Assembly: GCA_030180135.1 (NCBI GenBank)
Contig: CM058233.1
Location: 28,677,615 to 28,741,614 of the forward strand
DNA from: Orychophragmus violaceus
Taxonomy: Eukaryota > Streptophyta > Magnoliopsida > Brassicales > Brassicaceae
Length of the DNA stretch: 64,000 bases
Direction of reading: 5' to 3'
Shown here: one piece after another, positions 1 through 11,185 of the stretch
How positions within the stretch are numbered: the stretch's first letter is position 1
Layout: each line of letters opens with the position of its first letter
Program-made: the position numbers and the translations under genes
Notes under the pieces: model-generated
What the model was told of the DNA's origin: nothing
Seen by the model: only the letters and a program-made list of their open reading frames with translations
The model's database searches: none

Positions 1-1727
1 TCCTTCTTTACCACATCCTTAAGATTAGGATTAAGCCTCCTCTGATGCTCAACAGATGTCTTAGACTCGTCCTCAAGATGTATCCGATGCATACACAGCT
101 CCGGAGAGATACCTGAAATGTCATCAAGAGAATAGCCAAGAGCCTTGCGATGCATGCGCAGCTTGCTTAGCAGTAAAGTGAGCTCTGCGTTGTTCAAACT
201 AGCATTAACAATCACTGGATATGTCGAATTAGGTCCAAGAAACGCGTACCTTAGCCCGGATGGAAGTTGTTTCAGCTCAATTTTCGGGGCTTTTTCCTCT
301 GCCCAGTCACTGACGACTTGCAACGATCGCTGCACAGGGGGTGTCGATCGATGCAGTGTCACGTCAGATACATCTACTTGCATCACTTGCTCAGCAGAAT
401 CCATTAGCCTCGCATAGCAGATTGCGGGCTCGTCTTGCAGATGCTCCAGCTCCATTATAGAGCTCAGTAAAGCTCTCTCTAGCGGATCCTCAGCATGTGT
501 CTTATGAAAGTAATCCACAGCCAAATCACTGAGTGTATCCACATAAAAGGTCTGCCCGTCGATGGTTGGTCTCTTCACCAGTTTGTCCATATCAAAGCTC
601 ATCTTCAGATCAACCACATTCAGAATTATCTTACCTCTCTGGCAGTCAATCATCGCATCAGCAATAGCCAAGAAAGGCCTACCCAAAATCAGTGGATCCT
701 TTGGTTCCTCTCCATACTGCAGAACCACAAAATCAGTAGGAATCACAAATTGGTCAATCATTATAGGCACATCTTCCAATATTCCTTCAGGAATTCTGAC
801 TGTTCTATCCGCTAAGACTAATGAGATCCTAGTAGGCAGGAAGTCAGTCATCCCAAGTCTCTTGGCAACAGAGAAGGGCATAAGGTTCACACTAGAACCA
901 AGATCACACAGAGATCTCTCAAATCTGTCCTTGTAGATACCACAATCCAACACAAAGCTCCCTGGATCTTTCAACTTCTCAGGAATTCTACCCTGAATCA
1001 CTGTGCTACATACCTCTGAGATCATAAGTACACTCTCCTCATCAGTCAAGTTACCAGCAAGAAGATCTTTAAGACACCTTATCATCACCGGAGTATTCCT
1101 TAGATAATCAATCGAAGGCACTTCAATCAACACCTTCTGCAACATTGCTTTGCATTTAGCTAGATGTTTCTCATTCTTAGACTTCCTGGGGTTCTTGGGA
1201 AAGGGAACCTTGGGCTTGTAGATCCTCTCGTCAGCTTTCTGCAACTTTTCTGTGTTTGAACTCTCGGCAGTCGCCTTGCGTCGATTGTTGTTAGTTTTGC
1301 ATCGATCGTTGCTAGGCGATTCTGTTACGACCTCTTCATCGAGCTTAGGTTCAGTATCTTCATTTTCACCTTGCGTCGATCGTTGCATGGGTGCGTCGAT
1401 TGATACATTGCGAAAACCGCGGATTTCATCTTCCATCTCTTCAATTTCCACGATTTCTTCTAAGCTCAACTGCTTTTTCTGGGCAGGAAACAGCTCCTTA
1501 CCACTTCTCAACATCACTGCATTGCACTGGTACTTAGGATTAGCATCAGTTCGTCCCGGAAGAGATCCATCTGGCCTCTTAGCAGACCCACCAGTCTGCG
1601 CAACCTGAGCATCAAGCTTCCTCACATGTGTGCTCAAAGACTCAAACTTCCCATTCAGATCTTCATACACATCATCCAGCTTCTTGTTGAAGTCTACAAC
1701 AGTCTTAGTCTGAATCTCCAGCAACCG
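1..1727 (-). pseudogene. Athila-A1 pol start: aspartic protease and linker before reverse transcriptase, partial
   Basis: Minus-strand translation gives the linker and then the protease active-site region LCDLGSSVNLMP near 900 (DLGS in place of the usual DTG, as DLGA in Athila-B). It continues with ADRTVRIPEGILEDVPI and [16 protein letters not shown], a typical retropepsin C-half. Near the window edge it reads [15 protein letters not shown], which in Athila-B immediately precedes reverse transcriptase. The rest lies outside the window. I saw no stop in the parts I translated, but the upstream gag stops prevent a normal polyprotein. Confidence 0.8.
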
Positions 1728-3083
1728 CTACATCATAGCTTCCATCTTGCTCTCATGAGCACTAGAAACAGGAGGTGCCTGATAGGAGGATGATCCATAA
1801 GTCCTCTGATAAGAATTACCTTGCTGAAAAGGTTTCTGATAACCAGCAGTCTGTCCATATCCAGAAGAGTTATGGTTGCTTGTGAAAGCACTCTTCTGTC
1901 CACCATTAAAGAACTTATTACCTTGCTGATTACCAAACATGTTTCCTTGGAATCCAGAGCCACTGATGTAGTTCACATCCTCTTCCTGGTGATCTTCTTC
2001 AGCTCCAAACACTTCAACTTCCTGAGCAAAGTGGACAACCTTCTTTGCAGTCAACAAACTGTGAACAGTGTCCAGCTTATTCCTGATATCAGCAATCTTC
2101 AGATTATCGATCTTTCCACCAGACTCTTTCCTTCTCCTATCAGCAGTCTTGGTGCTATTACTGCTCACCAAGTTATGAATTAGTGTCCTAGCCTGTTCAG
2201 GAGTCCTTGTATTGAAATTGCCATTGCTGGCATTATCCAATGCAGACTGTTAATGGAGATCAATCCCTCTGAAAAATATGTCCAGCAGCGCCACTTCAGA
2301 GAATCCATGATGAGGGCAGTCACATTGGTACTTCTTAAACCTCATCCAAGCAGACTTAAGAGGCTTTGTAGGACCTTGGGTGAAGGTGAGAATATCCTGT
2401 CTCGACTGATCAGAGCGAGCATCATCATAAAAGTGCCTCAAAAACTCCCTCGTCACAGCATCCCAAGTAGTGTACTTCCCAGTTGGAAGTTGTTTCAGCC
2501 AAGCTGCAGCCTCTCCAGCGAGAGAATAGGAGAAAAGCTTGAGATACATATAGTCATAGTTTACCCCATTATACTTCATTCCAGTGACGAAGTCCTCAAA
2601 ATCATCAATATGATCCATGGGTTGCTCATGTGGGAGACCATGGAAAGGATTCTGCCTCATAAGAGAGTAGTAGACAGTCTTGATCTCGAAGTCATTCCTC
2701 TCAAAGCCAGGAGGTACAATTGCTGACCGGTTAGCATAGAACTCATCCGGTCGGTTGTAGTCAGCAAGAGTCCTATCATTAGCAGGAGAATTAATCATCT
2801 GCCCTTGACCTTGGGGCTGTTCAGGCGCAGGTTCAGGGATCACACGTCTCTCAGCATCAATCCTTTGCCCAGCATCATTGTACAGGTTGTTCTGGTCGTC
2901 TCTCAGAACACCCTCAGTATCAGGTCTCAGAATCAAGCGATTGTTATTCATCCTTGCTCGTTGACCTTTTCTGTTTGTTCTCTCTAGTCTAGCAAGTTCC
3001 TCAAGCCTGAGATTCACAAGATTCGCGTTCGGATCACTTCTGGTTTCACGCTTCTGCATAAACCGTCGGTAATTGCACTGCAA
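1728..3083 (-). pseudogene. Athila-A1 gag (capsid region), broken
   Basis: The minus strand encodes a gag-like protein from an ATG at 3083. The first block (277 codons) contains the retrotransposon gag domain, with AAWLKQLP and a downstream SAWMRFK, and closely parallels residues 130-240 of the intact gag at 41993-47707. A TAA near 2247 separates it from a second block (to 1728) rich in N, Q, G and Y, like the linker between gag and protease in Athila-B. A TAG at 1728 separates that from the protease region, which appears to stay in frame. Two stops make it a pseudogene. The plus-strand ORFs here are antisense shadows. Confidence 0.85.
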
Positions 3084-3281
3084 CGATCGATGCTAAGTAT
3101 GCAACGATCGATTCAACTCGGGATTCGCCTTGTGTCGATCGATTCAAAAGATTCGTCGATCAATGCTAAGCGAAAACAGACCTAAAACACACAGAGAAAA
3201 ACAGAGAAATTAGTAACAAAAATAAAAAACGAAAAACCTAGTCTAAACTTTAAATTCAAATCTATCGAATACTCAAAAGAG

Positions 3282-3299
3282 TCCCCGACAACGGTGCCA
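3282..3299 (-). other. Primer-binding site, tRNA-Asp-like
   Basis: On the minus strand the 18 bases read TGGCACCGTTGTCGGGGA and lie six bases inside the LTR. Athila elements are known to prime from the 3' end of tRNA-Asp. This copy differs slightly from the TGGCGCCGTTGCC core seen in Athila-B, consistent with decay. Confidence 0.75.
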
Positions 3300-3305
3300 A
3301 AAACT

Positions 3306-4473
3306 TGATACGATCAGGTTTTAATCCCTAGATCTACACTGCAAGTGCACAGACGTGAACCAATAGTATATAGGGTATCGAATCCACAGAGACTCTAGAT
3401 TCTTACAATAGATTGTAGAATGTCAAATTAAGCTAGGTGAGACTAATCAGAAAATAAATAACTAAGCAGAAAGTAAATCAGTAACGAGAGTGGTTTTGTA
3501 AGCAAGTACTAAAAGCGTCAAGTCTAGGGAGTTCTCAGGAAATCAGACAAGTAGATCAACTATCAGTCAGGATCAAATTAAGTTCAGTTCTAGAACTCAA
3601 ACACAGATATAGAACTAACCAACTTTCGTTGCGAGAATTCTCTAAGTCTAATTAGCAGAAACCCAATTTTTTTTGAAACTAGCCTTAAGTGCAAGTTTGA
3701 TTTGGTCACAATTCAATTAAACCAAATTTCTTTGCAGATAATTAAATTGCTCAACCTAAATAGTTCAGATTCTAAACCACACTTTCGTGTCAATTTAATA
3801 ACCTAAAGTCTAGATTCTAAGTGATCAGGATATAAACTAGTATTAAGCACAATTCAGGTTGAAGAACAAATAAGATATGAATTCCTTAACTGATAAATTA
3901 ATCTAACAAGTCATGAAAACCCTAATGAGAATCCCTAAACCTAACTATGAATCTACTCAGACATGATTAATGAAACACAAATCAATGAATAAATAGATAT
4001 CATAAAATCAAAGAGTAAAGAGTAAAAGAGGTTCGAAATCTTCTCTCAGGAATACAAGAACGACCAGCCTCTCGGTCTCTCTCTCTAAAAAGCTAATAGT
4101 ATGAATGCGTATCTAAAACAAAACACCAAAAACATAATTATAAAGGCCTAATCACGTTTGGGGTCTTTTTGCAAATACTGGAACTTTTTGGGGCAAAACT
4201 GCAAATCTCCAAAGTCTTCATTAATGTGTTGGCGCAGAGGTGTGTCGATCGATGCCAATGATGCATCGACCGATGCATTGGTCGTCCAGACTTGGTGAAA
4301 TCAGATCTCTCGGCTTAAGCTCCAAAACTTGCCCAAAATGCTCCATTATCTCCAATAATCCTCCAAACGTGAACATACCTAATAAACACCTGTAATGACT
4401 ATAAAGACACGACAAAAGACTTTAAAACATATTTATATCATGGATTAAAACAGGTAAAAACCATGACATATCA
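3306..4473 (-). repeat. 5' LTR of Athila-A1
   Basis: Bounded by TG...CA: the plus-strand text starts tgatacgatcagg and ends gacatatca. It is the reverse complement of the LTR at 34108-35295 with moderate divergence. In element orientation it holds a paired TCGATCGA-type palindrome (plus 4244-4275) and then a TATAAT-like site (plus about 4136-4142), followed by a GA-rich transcribed-looking segment. 1168 bp. Confidence 0.88.
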
Positions 4474-5847
4474 ACGTATTTTCAGGATTTTGTGTTTTTA
4501 ATGGAGACAAAGCAAAGGTTCGAGTACATGGAAGGTTTGAAGACTAGTTTGGGTTATGATGGATTTGTTACTGTTGAGCCTCGAGGCCTTAGTGGAGGCT
4601 TGGCGGTTATGTGGAAGAGTTGTTATAAAGTTTTTGTTATTTCTAAAAATGCAAGAAAAATAGACATGAAAGTTTCAATGGGTTCTTTACGTTTTTACTT
4701 AACTTGTGTATATGGAGATCCTGTCAGAGAGAAAAGACAAGAGGTCTGGGATCACTTAAGTCGTATAGGTTTGTCAAGAGGTGATCCATGGTTTATCATT
4801 GACAACTTTAATGAACTCATGAATAACGGAGAAAAGTTAGGTGGCCAACCGAGAAGAGAGTCATCCTTTTGGGGTTTCCGAGCAATGGCATAAAATTGTA
4901 AGATCAAGGAAATCCGTATCACTGGTAACACCTTCTCATGGTCTAGTTGGCGAGATAATTTATGGTTTCAATGTTGTCTCGACCATAGTTTTGGGAACTC
5001 GGAATGGTTCCACCTTTTCCCAAGATCACATATGGAATACTTAGCCTCATGGGCGTCGGATCACCGGCCCATCAGGCTAGCCTTCTCTTTAGAAACTGAG
5101 AATCCAAATAGAGGTCGGTTCTTTTTCAACAAACGCCTCCTGTCCAGACCTGGTTTTGGGAGGTGGGTAAGCAAGGATGGGGAGATATGAACTCGGACCA
5201 TCTAAGTGTTATGGACAGGATAGCGCAATGTCGGAGCTCAATAGCGAAGTGGAAAAGAACTTCCGACTGCAACCCAAAGATCAGATTACAAAGGATTCAG
5301 TCGGACCTGGATACAGAAATCTCGAAACAAATTCCCAACAAAGATACTATGCAAAAGCTTCGTCATGACTTAGTTGTTGCTTATCGTGATGAAGTTTTGT
5401 TCTGGCATCAAAGATGTAGAGAAGAGTGGCTCGGGGAGGAAGATGCGTACACCAAATTTTTCTTTAATACTGTCAAAGGAAGGAAAATCAAGAACTATGT
5501 TCTATTGCTCCTTGATGACGATGGACAAGAACACTTCTCTGAGGGAGCTAAAGGAAAAGTGGTGGTATCGTATTACATAGAGATTTTCTTGAGCACAAAT
5601 CCCTATGAAATGGAGTAACTCATGAGATGAAAGAGTAACCCTCCAGGCTTTCAGACAAGAGTAACTCATGAGATGAAAGACAAATTAACGTGTGCAATCA
5701 TGGAAGATGAGATCAAACATGCTGCCTTTAACATCAAAGGTAGTAGCCCTCCAGGTGAAGACGGTCTAACGTGCATCTTCTACCAGCGATATTGGCACAT
5801 TGTCGGTCCAGCCCTAATATGGGCACATCAAAGGCAATCTATTTAAA
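4474..5847 (+). pseudogene. LINE ORF2 fragment: endonuclease, linker and start of reverse transcriptase
   Basis: Plus-strand translation in shifting frames gives an L1-type endonuclease: FLMETKQRF, then GLSGGLAVMW, then GDPWFIIDNFNEL near 4792, then SDHRPIRLAFSLE near 5060 (the conserved SDH motif). The linker to reverse transcriptase follows (WLGEEDAYTKFFFNTVKGR near 5430) and then the first RT residues around 5650-5840. Frameshifts occur near 4870 and 5160, and a short duplication lies near 5625-5680. The 5' side is cut by Athila-A1; the 3' side stops abruptly inside RT. A dead fragment of a Brassicaceae-type LINE. Confidence 0.85.
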
Positions 5848-6235
5848 CAAGCGAATCAAATCGAGAAAAGAGAATATACCGTCGACGTCGTCGTCATCGA
5901 CATCGTCGTCTTCATCTCCATCTTTCACATCAACAAATAACGATAAATCGAAACAACTGGTATCGCTTAAGAACATCGCCGTTTGAGGAACAAATCCAGA
6001 TCTGCACACCAACAACGACGCCTAGGGTTTCAGAAGATTGAGAGCCCGCAATTTTCATCAGAAGGAGGTTGCTCTGGAGGTAAAGACCGTTTAATTGACT
6101 CCTGGGTTGCTCTAATGGAAGGTGTAAATCCAACGAAGGAGGAGATAGAGACAGAGACGAGACATGATGGTTTGCTTCTTCGCCCAGTCTTATTGTTCGT
6201 GAGAAACGAGGAACATAAAAGAATTTAGGGTTCTA
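5848..6235 (+). other. Unrecognised exon-like segment
   Basis: GC-richer than its surroundings. A plus-strand frame to 5986 encodes a serine-rich stretch (ENIPSTSSSSTSSSSS), followed by text with CCTAGGGTTTCAGAAG, which looks like a plant 5' leader, and another open frame to 6228. Neither strand gives a product I recognise. It may be a captured host-gene scrap joined to the truncated LINE. Confidence 0.3.
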
Positions 6236-7410
6236 AACAAATTAGGGGGATAATGAAATATATTTCCAAATAGATTTTTAGTTCTTAAATTTTGACAAAC
6301 TTAAAAGTTCCCGGTGCTCCCAAAATTTTTAAAACTTAGAAGCAGTTATACACAAAATATTCTAAGTGTTATTTTTAACTTCAACATTCTGAGTGATAAG
6401 TTGTGATGATTATTATTGGATATATGATTCACAATATATGATTCAGATCTTTCATTTCAGTTTAAGGATATTATTTTTAAATTTATAGTTTATGATTTAA
6501 TTTTTATAGTTAAGAGTAAGATTTCAAGTTTATAGTTTAGGGTTTGAATTTGGGGAATAGGATTTAGGTGTTTAAGTTTAAGATTTGAGGTTAAGGTTTG
6601 AAAATATTATATCTGGAAATTAAAAAAAATTATAAGTGTTGAATATTAGTTTTTGGATGTTATTGGAATTAGATTTTTGTTTATATTTTAGGGTTTCAAA
6701 TCTTTTAGTTTGTGGTTAAGATTTAGGGTTTATGATTTAAAATTTAGGGTATATGGTTCGAAGTTTAGGGTATAGATTTGGAAAATAATTTTTTTTTATA
6801 AGTGATTATAAATGATTTTAATATTAGTTAAAGACATATATAATTAATGCTTATATTTAGATTTTATAGTTTATGATTAATAGTTTCAGTTTAGAGTATA
6901 ATTATGGTTTAGGGTATAGGGTTTGAAGTGTTATGTTAAAAGTTTCAAGTTATTGTTTAAAATAGTAGATTTAGAAAGTAAGAAATCTTTTTATAAGTGT
7001 TGAATCTTATGAATATGGAAAATAAAAATTCTTTTAGCTTTTTGTTTATACTTTAGGGTTTGTTTAGGTTTTAGGGTTTATTCAGGGTTTAGAGGTTTGT
7101 TTAGGGTTTAGGGAATAAGATTTTTTTTTAGATTTTTAATTTTGTAATTTAGGATTATAGGATTTGTTTAGGGTTTAGGGATTTAATTTATTATAAGTAC
7201 TAAATATTAGTAAATTTCAAAAAAAAATCATTAGACTTAATTTATTGTTTACATTATTTTTAGTTGTTTTATATAAAATATATATTTAAATGGTTTAAAT
7301 ATTAGTATGAATGTAATTAGTAGTTATATTTTGATTTTATAATTATGATTGAGAGTTTAAAGTTTAGAGTTTATGATTTATGGTTTGGGGTGTAGGGTTT
7401 GGGTATAAAG
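6236..7410. other. AT-rich non-coding DNA with degenerate TTTAGGG-like motifs
   Basis: No gene visible. Many copies of TTTAGGGTTT or near relatives occur, densest at about 7050-7180 with several motifs within 130 bp. They are imperfect and irregularly spaced, unlike a true telomere tract. Confidence 0.6.
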
Positions 7411-7810
7411 TTTGAGACTAGTGACTACTTGGTGACTAATTTTCTGGTCTCAACAATAGTAGTTAATTAGTCGTAAAATTTGCGACTACTCGGAGACTAG
7501 TTTACGACAGTATTGCAACTACCAATATATGGTTGTATTTTAGTCGCTAATTTACGACCAAGAAAGATAGTCGCTAATTTAGTCGCAAAACTAGCGACTA
7601 CTTGGTGACTAATTTTTTCGATCTCGACAATAGTCGTTAGTTAGTCGTAAATTGGCGACTAACTTTGCTGGTCGTAAATTAGCGACTAATATATGACTAT
7701 ATTTTAGTAGTCGCAATGTAGTCGTAAATTAGTCTCCAAGTAGTCGCAAATATTACTACTACAAAAATAGTCGCCAAATATAGTCGTAAAAACGTTGTTT
7801 TCTTGTAGTG
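7411..7810 (+). mobile_element. End fragment of a CACTA (En/Spm) element
   Basis: Ends at 7810 with ...TTTTCTTGTAGTG, the inverse of the CACTACAAGAAAAC terminus seen at 19504 and 21799. The preceding 400 bp carry many copies of TAGTCGC / GCGACTA in both orientations, the subterminal repeats of this CACTA family. No matching opposite terminus was found to the left, so this is a truncated end. Confidence 0.8.
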
Positions 7811-8278
7811 TAAGCTTCTTGTGGGCCACTGAATCAATGCTCTCTCTCAAACATGATGATATGATCTTTGAATCTTCCTTAGTACTTGCAAGAGAAGCTT
7901 TTCTACAGCCTCACCTTCATCCGCAGTTCCAAACACTGGTAAACAAAACCTCTCTGGTTTTCAGCAATGGTCTCTGTATCACGCTACATAAAACGCAAAC
8001 AGAGCGGCAATGGAAATTGCCTCCAGTGTGATAAGATGCAGAAAATATCAATCTTACATGGCTAAAAATGGTCCGTTTTGGTTTCATCGGCTACTACAAG
8101 CTGATAAGAACCTTCATTAACATTTGGCAAGAGTCTCTTCTCAACTATCAACCTTTATGGATGTCAACAAGGGTTTATTACCTGCCTCATCGATTCTTTA
8201 ATCTGTTTTCTTCTGTAATGCCTAATGTCATTCTCGTTTCTCCTTTGCCTCAGTTGTAAGGCCTATGGCCCAAACTCT
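7811..8278 (+). other. Unrecognised coding-like segment next to kinase fragment
   Basis: Balanced base composition and short open plus-strand frames (for example 7795-8031 and 8068-8259), but no product I recognise. It could be host-gene debris upstream of the kinase fragment. Confidence 0.25.
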
Positions 8279-8700
8279 TTTAAGTTTCATTCTACAAGTG
8301 TTAAAAAAACTGTACACAAGGGCGCTCCAACTGTGAAGGTGCAACCTATTGAAGTACCTACTATCCATGTTACTGAACTCAAGAAAGCAACATATGATTT
8401 TGGATCCAATTCTCCCATCGGTGAATGCCCATATGGAAGAGTTTACTACGGTGTCCTAACTAACCATCAGCCTGCAACACTTAAAAAGCTGGATTCTAAT
8501 AGACAGCCTGAAAATGAATTCCTTGCCAAGGTTTGCTACTTTTCTACAATATTAATGTTTTCAGAATTATGACTCAATTTTGCAGCTAAACTTGGAAATC
8601 TCACTGCTTCCAGGTTTCCATGGTCTCGAGGCTGAAGCATGATAACTTTGTTCAACTGCTTGGCTACTGTGTTGACGAGAATTCAACGATACTTGCCTAG
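8279..8700 (+). pseudogene. PTI1-like protein kinase fragment
   Basis: Seen: exon 8279-8530 encodes KGAPTVKVQPIEVP, ELKKATYDFG, then the glycine loop IGECPYGRVYYG and LKKLD, and ends at a GT splice donor (8531). A second exon (8614-8700), after a TTCCAG acceptor, continues VSMVSRLKHDNFVQLLGYCVDEN and meets a TAG at 8698. Known: this order is typical of the Pto-interacting (PTI1-like) kinase family, receptor-like cytoplasmic kinases. The rest of the catalytic domain, including HRD and DFG, is absent. The loop has GEC where GEG is expected. A truncated, non-functional duplicate. Confidence 0.82.
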
Positions 8701-9184
8701 CTTCATTAACACCATTAAGTTTGATTTATCACTTTCATCTATGGAGGAATTAATTAAATCTATGTTTAACCTTTCCCATGGTGTCTTCTTTTGCTTTGAT
8801 GTAGCATTGACTTTAAGATAAGAAAGAATGAGCTTAATGGAAATCATGTCAAACTCCAGATTTGGGCATAGCATTGCTATATATTGAGTTATAATAGCAT
8901 TGTTATTAATTATCTATATAACAACATTTTTAATTGTCCTCTATTTATTTATTTATTGATTTATTCACATAATTTGGATTTTTTTTTTTTTGCTAAAATT
9001 ATGAAAATATTAAATTTAGCAAAAATCAAATATAAAACAAATATACTACATATTGTAATGATGATTGAGTTTATATTTCCGTTTTGTGTGGTTTATAACA
9101 GAAACTAGAAAAGCTGCAACAAGATGAGTTTATGGAGAAGCCATTTCAGCAGAAGTAGATGAAAATTAAGTTTCCAAAGCGTGG
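8701..9184. other. AT-rich intergenic DNA; exon-like tail
   Basis: No gene seen up to about 9090. The 100 bp before the LINE (9096-9195) look exon-like (KAWNKWKN-type frame that would continue at 15194 after removing the LINE), but I do not recognise a product. Confidence 0.3.
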
Positions 9185-9195
9185 AACAAGTGGAA
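9185..9195. repeat. LINE target-site duplication, left copy
   Basis: AACAAGTGGAA, identical to 15183-15193, where it overlaps the end of the A-tail by two bases. Confidence 0.8.
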
Positions 9196-9219
9196 TAAAG
9201 AACAACAGAGATACAATCG

Positions 9220-11185
9220 ATGGCTGTGAACCCCTGGTTCCCAGGTTCGCCGGTTTCCGGCTTGTCTCCACTGCTGTCACCACAGGGCGGTCATCTCAAC
9301 CACCTAAACCAACCTGACCCTCCTCCTCCCCCAATCCCTCCTGACCCCTTAGCCCCCTCTTACCTTGATTCCTTTCCTCCTCTATCACCTGTTCATTTGT
9401 CTCTTGTTACTAAATCTACTTCCCCTTCTTCCCGAACTGGTAAGGCTGTTAAAGCTCCATCCTCCCTTCATACTAAGGGCTCCCCCCTATCCACTTCGCT
9501 TGAATGCAGAAATGACCCAAAACTTCCTGCAATGAAATAAAAAAACCCTAAAGATACTGTTCATGAACAGTGTACCAGATCTATTTCAAACTCAGAGTCT
9601 CTTCTTCACACTTCATCTCTTATCTCTAGCATTGTAAACTCCATCTCTTCTTCCTGCCCTTCCCTACTTTCATCCTCTCTTCACTCTCCGATTCCAAATA
9701 CTCCTCCAACTCTTTACCCTCCTTTCATACCCTCGCCTATTGGCCATCCTCCAGTTACTACTGTCTGTCCTGTTTCAAATACTCTGCTTCAAGCGCCTCC
9801 CATAACTCAGCATTTAGCCTCTTCTACTTAGCCTAACCTCCCCACTTCTCAACCTAGTCTTGTTTCTGATACTGGAAAAGCTCCTGCTACTACTGGACAT
9901 GTCCACGCGTCTGGTCTTGCTCATCCTGAGGTGACTCCAAATCTGTCCCTGCTAGAAAAAATAAAAAAAATCAGAAGATAAGGCTTTGCGAAAAATAGAC
10001 TCCTATATCATATCTGAATCTGGAAAGAGGAGGATAAGCATTCCGGATGAAGTATTTGAGCGCGGAGCTGCTGAGCATAAGGAGTTCCTAGTTGGCTACT
10101 TTATGGGGAAAGCCCCTGCCTACACCCATATCAAGAATGTGTTGAATCATATGTGGGGAAAGGGTGGAAGGCTATAGATTCATTTTAACCCAATTCAACG
10201 ATCAATGCTAGTCAGGGTGCCAAATGAGTTCATTCGTACAAAGATAATAGAAAAAGGAGTGTGGTATGTTGGCTCTTCAATGTTCAGAATCTATGATTGG
10301 AACTCCAAGCATAAGGCGGATACTACTGCTCTTACCTCTATTCCACTGTGGGCTCATTTCAAAAATGTACCATTCGACCTTATGACAACTGAAGGATGGA
10401 GTCGTATAGGAGGAGCACTGGGAGAACCCAAAGAAGTGGATGATTTCACCAAGAACTTGACCATAGTAATTGAGGCTCACATCAAGGTTATTGCTGATGT
10501 TACCTCTCCTTTTCCAGATTCTATCGAAATTGCGAGGGAAGATGGATCAATCCGTGATCTGCTGGTGGAGTATCCGTGGCTTCCTCCAAAATGTTCGCAT
10601 TGTAAGGAGGTGGGCCACATTATGAAAAATTGTCTCTACACAAGCCAAGCATGGACACAAAAGAAACGTGAGAATAATCAAGCTAATTTAAAGGACAAAG
10701 CTGCTCCAAGCATTGATGTACCTGGTCCTTCTGCTCTATTGGGTAATCCTTTAGTTACCTCTGATCACTTGGAAGCTGGGGCAGGGCCTACTGCACTTCT
10801 AGAAACTGTTGATGTTGGGTCTTCTTCTTCTCAGGCCAATGTCGCAGATTCAGAAATGAACTTGGCACCTAAGGAATCATCTTCTGTGGGTAATCTAGAC
10901 ATGATATCTGCCTCATCAAACCCTTCCTCAGTTATTCCCCTTCCTTTATCCCCTGTCTCAGAAATAATTCAAGTTCAATCTGCTTTCTTGGTATCCTGTC
11001 CCCACGTATCTCCTCCCCCTCCACTAACAACACCTACCAAAACACTTTCACAAAGCTCTCCTCCCTCTACCCCCTTGCTCCCCAATCCCCACCATCGTTC
11101 ATCTTCCCTTGCTTTAATATTAAACTCATCTTCTTTTGCAGCAACCGAGCCTTCTCCTTCTGAGAGGGTTCACCCTTCTTCTTAA
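9220..11185 (+). pseudogene. LINE ORF1: RNA-binding gag-like protein with CCHC zinc knuckle
   Basis: An ATG at 9220 opens a proline- and serine-rich N-terminal part. Stops at 9538, about 9830 and 9978 break it. From about 9986 a DUF4283-like domain appears (EFLVGYFMGKAPAY, then after a stop at 10175 SMLVRVPNEFIRTKIIE, then SIPLWAHFKNVPFDL). It is followed by a zinc knuckle CSHCKEVGHIMKNC (CX2CX4HX4C) near 10592-10633 and a long S/P-rich tail to the TAA at 11185. This is the usual order for plant L1-type ORF1, which coats the RNA. The four stops make it non-functional. Confidence 0.85.

Larger units (their letters stand above)
321..4275. repeat. Dispersed, often paired TCGATCGA-type palindromes
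   Basis: About a dozen copies or near copies of a (G/A)TCGATCGATGC-like motif occur in Athila-A1: near 322, 344, 1275, 1301, 1375, 1394, 3084, 3103, 3135, 3153, 4245 and 4264. Many come in pairs 10-30 bp apart. They lie in the protease linker, at the gag start and in the LTR. The copy at 34304-34340 in another LTR also has a pair. The reading frame differs between sites, so conservation seems to be at the DNA level. Confidence 0.75.
1..4473 (-). mobile_element. Athila-A1: Athila-type Ty3/Gypsy retrotransposon, 5' part, cut by window edge
   Basis: Seen: read on the minus strand, a 1168-bp LTR (4473 to 3306) is followed by a primer-binding site, a gag region and a protease region that runs off the window at position 1. 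The arrangement matches the intact element at 36048-49261, and the pol text near position 1 aligns with that element around 44680. Its LTR is a diverged copy of the one at 34108-35295. Gag carries at least two in-frame stops, so this copy is not autonomous. The LTR outer edge (4473) abuts LINE endonuclease sequence, so the element probably inserted into a LINE. The second LTR and the target duplication lie outside the window. Confidence 0.88.

Noticed and set aside
145..2987. Several plus-strand ORFs across 145-2987
   Set aside because: They are antisense to the Athila-A1 gag-protease region on the minus strand, whose domains are clear; the plus frames show no domain.
5930..6133. Minus-strand 67-codon ORF
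   Set aside because: No recognised domain; overlaps an equally open plus-strand frame, so neither is called as a gene.
6540..7190. True telomere tract
   Set aside because: Motifs are degenerate and irregular and sit mid-window beside a transposon end.
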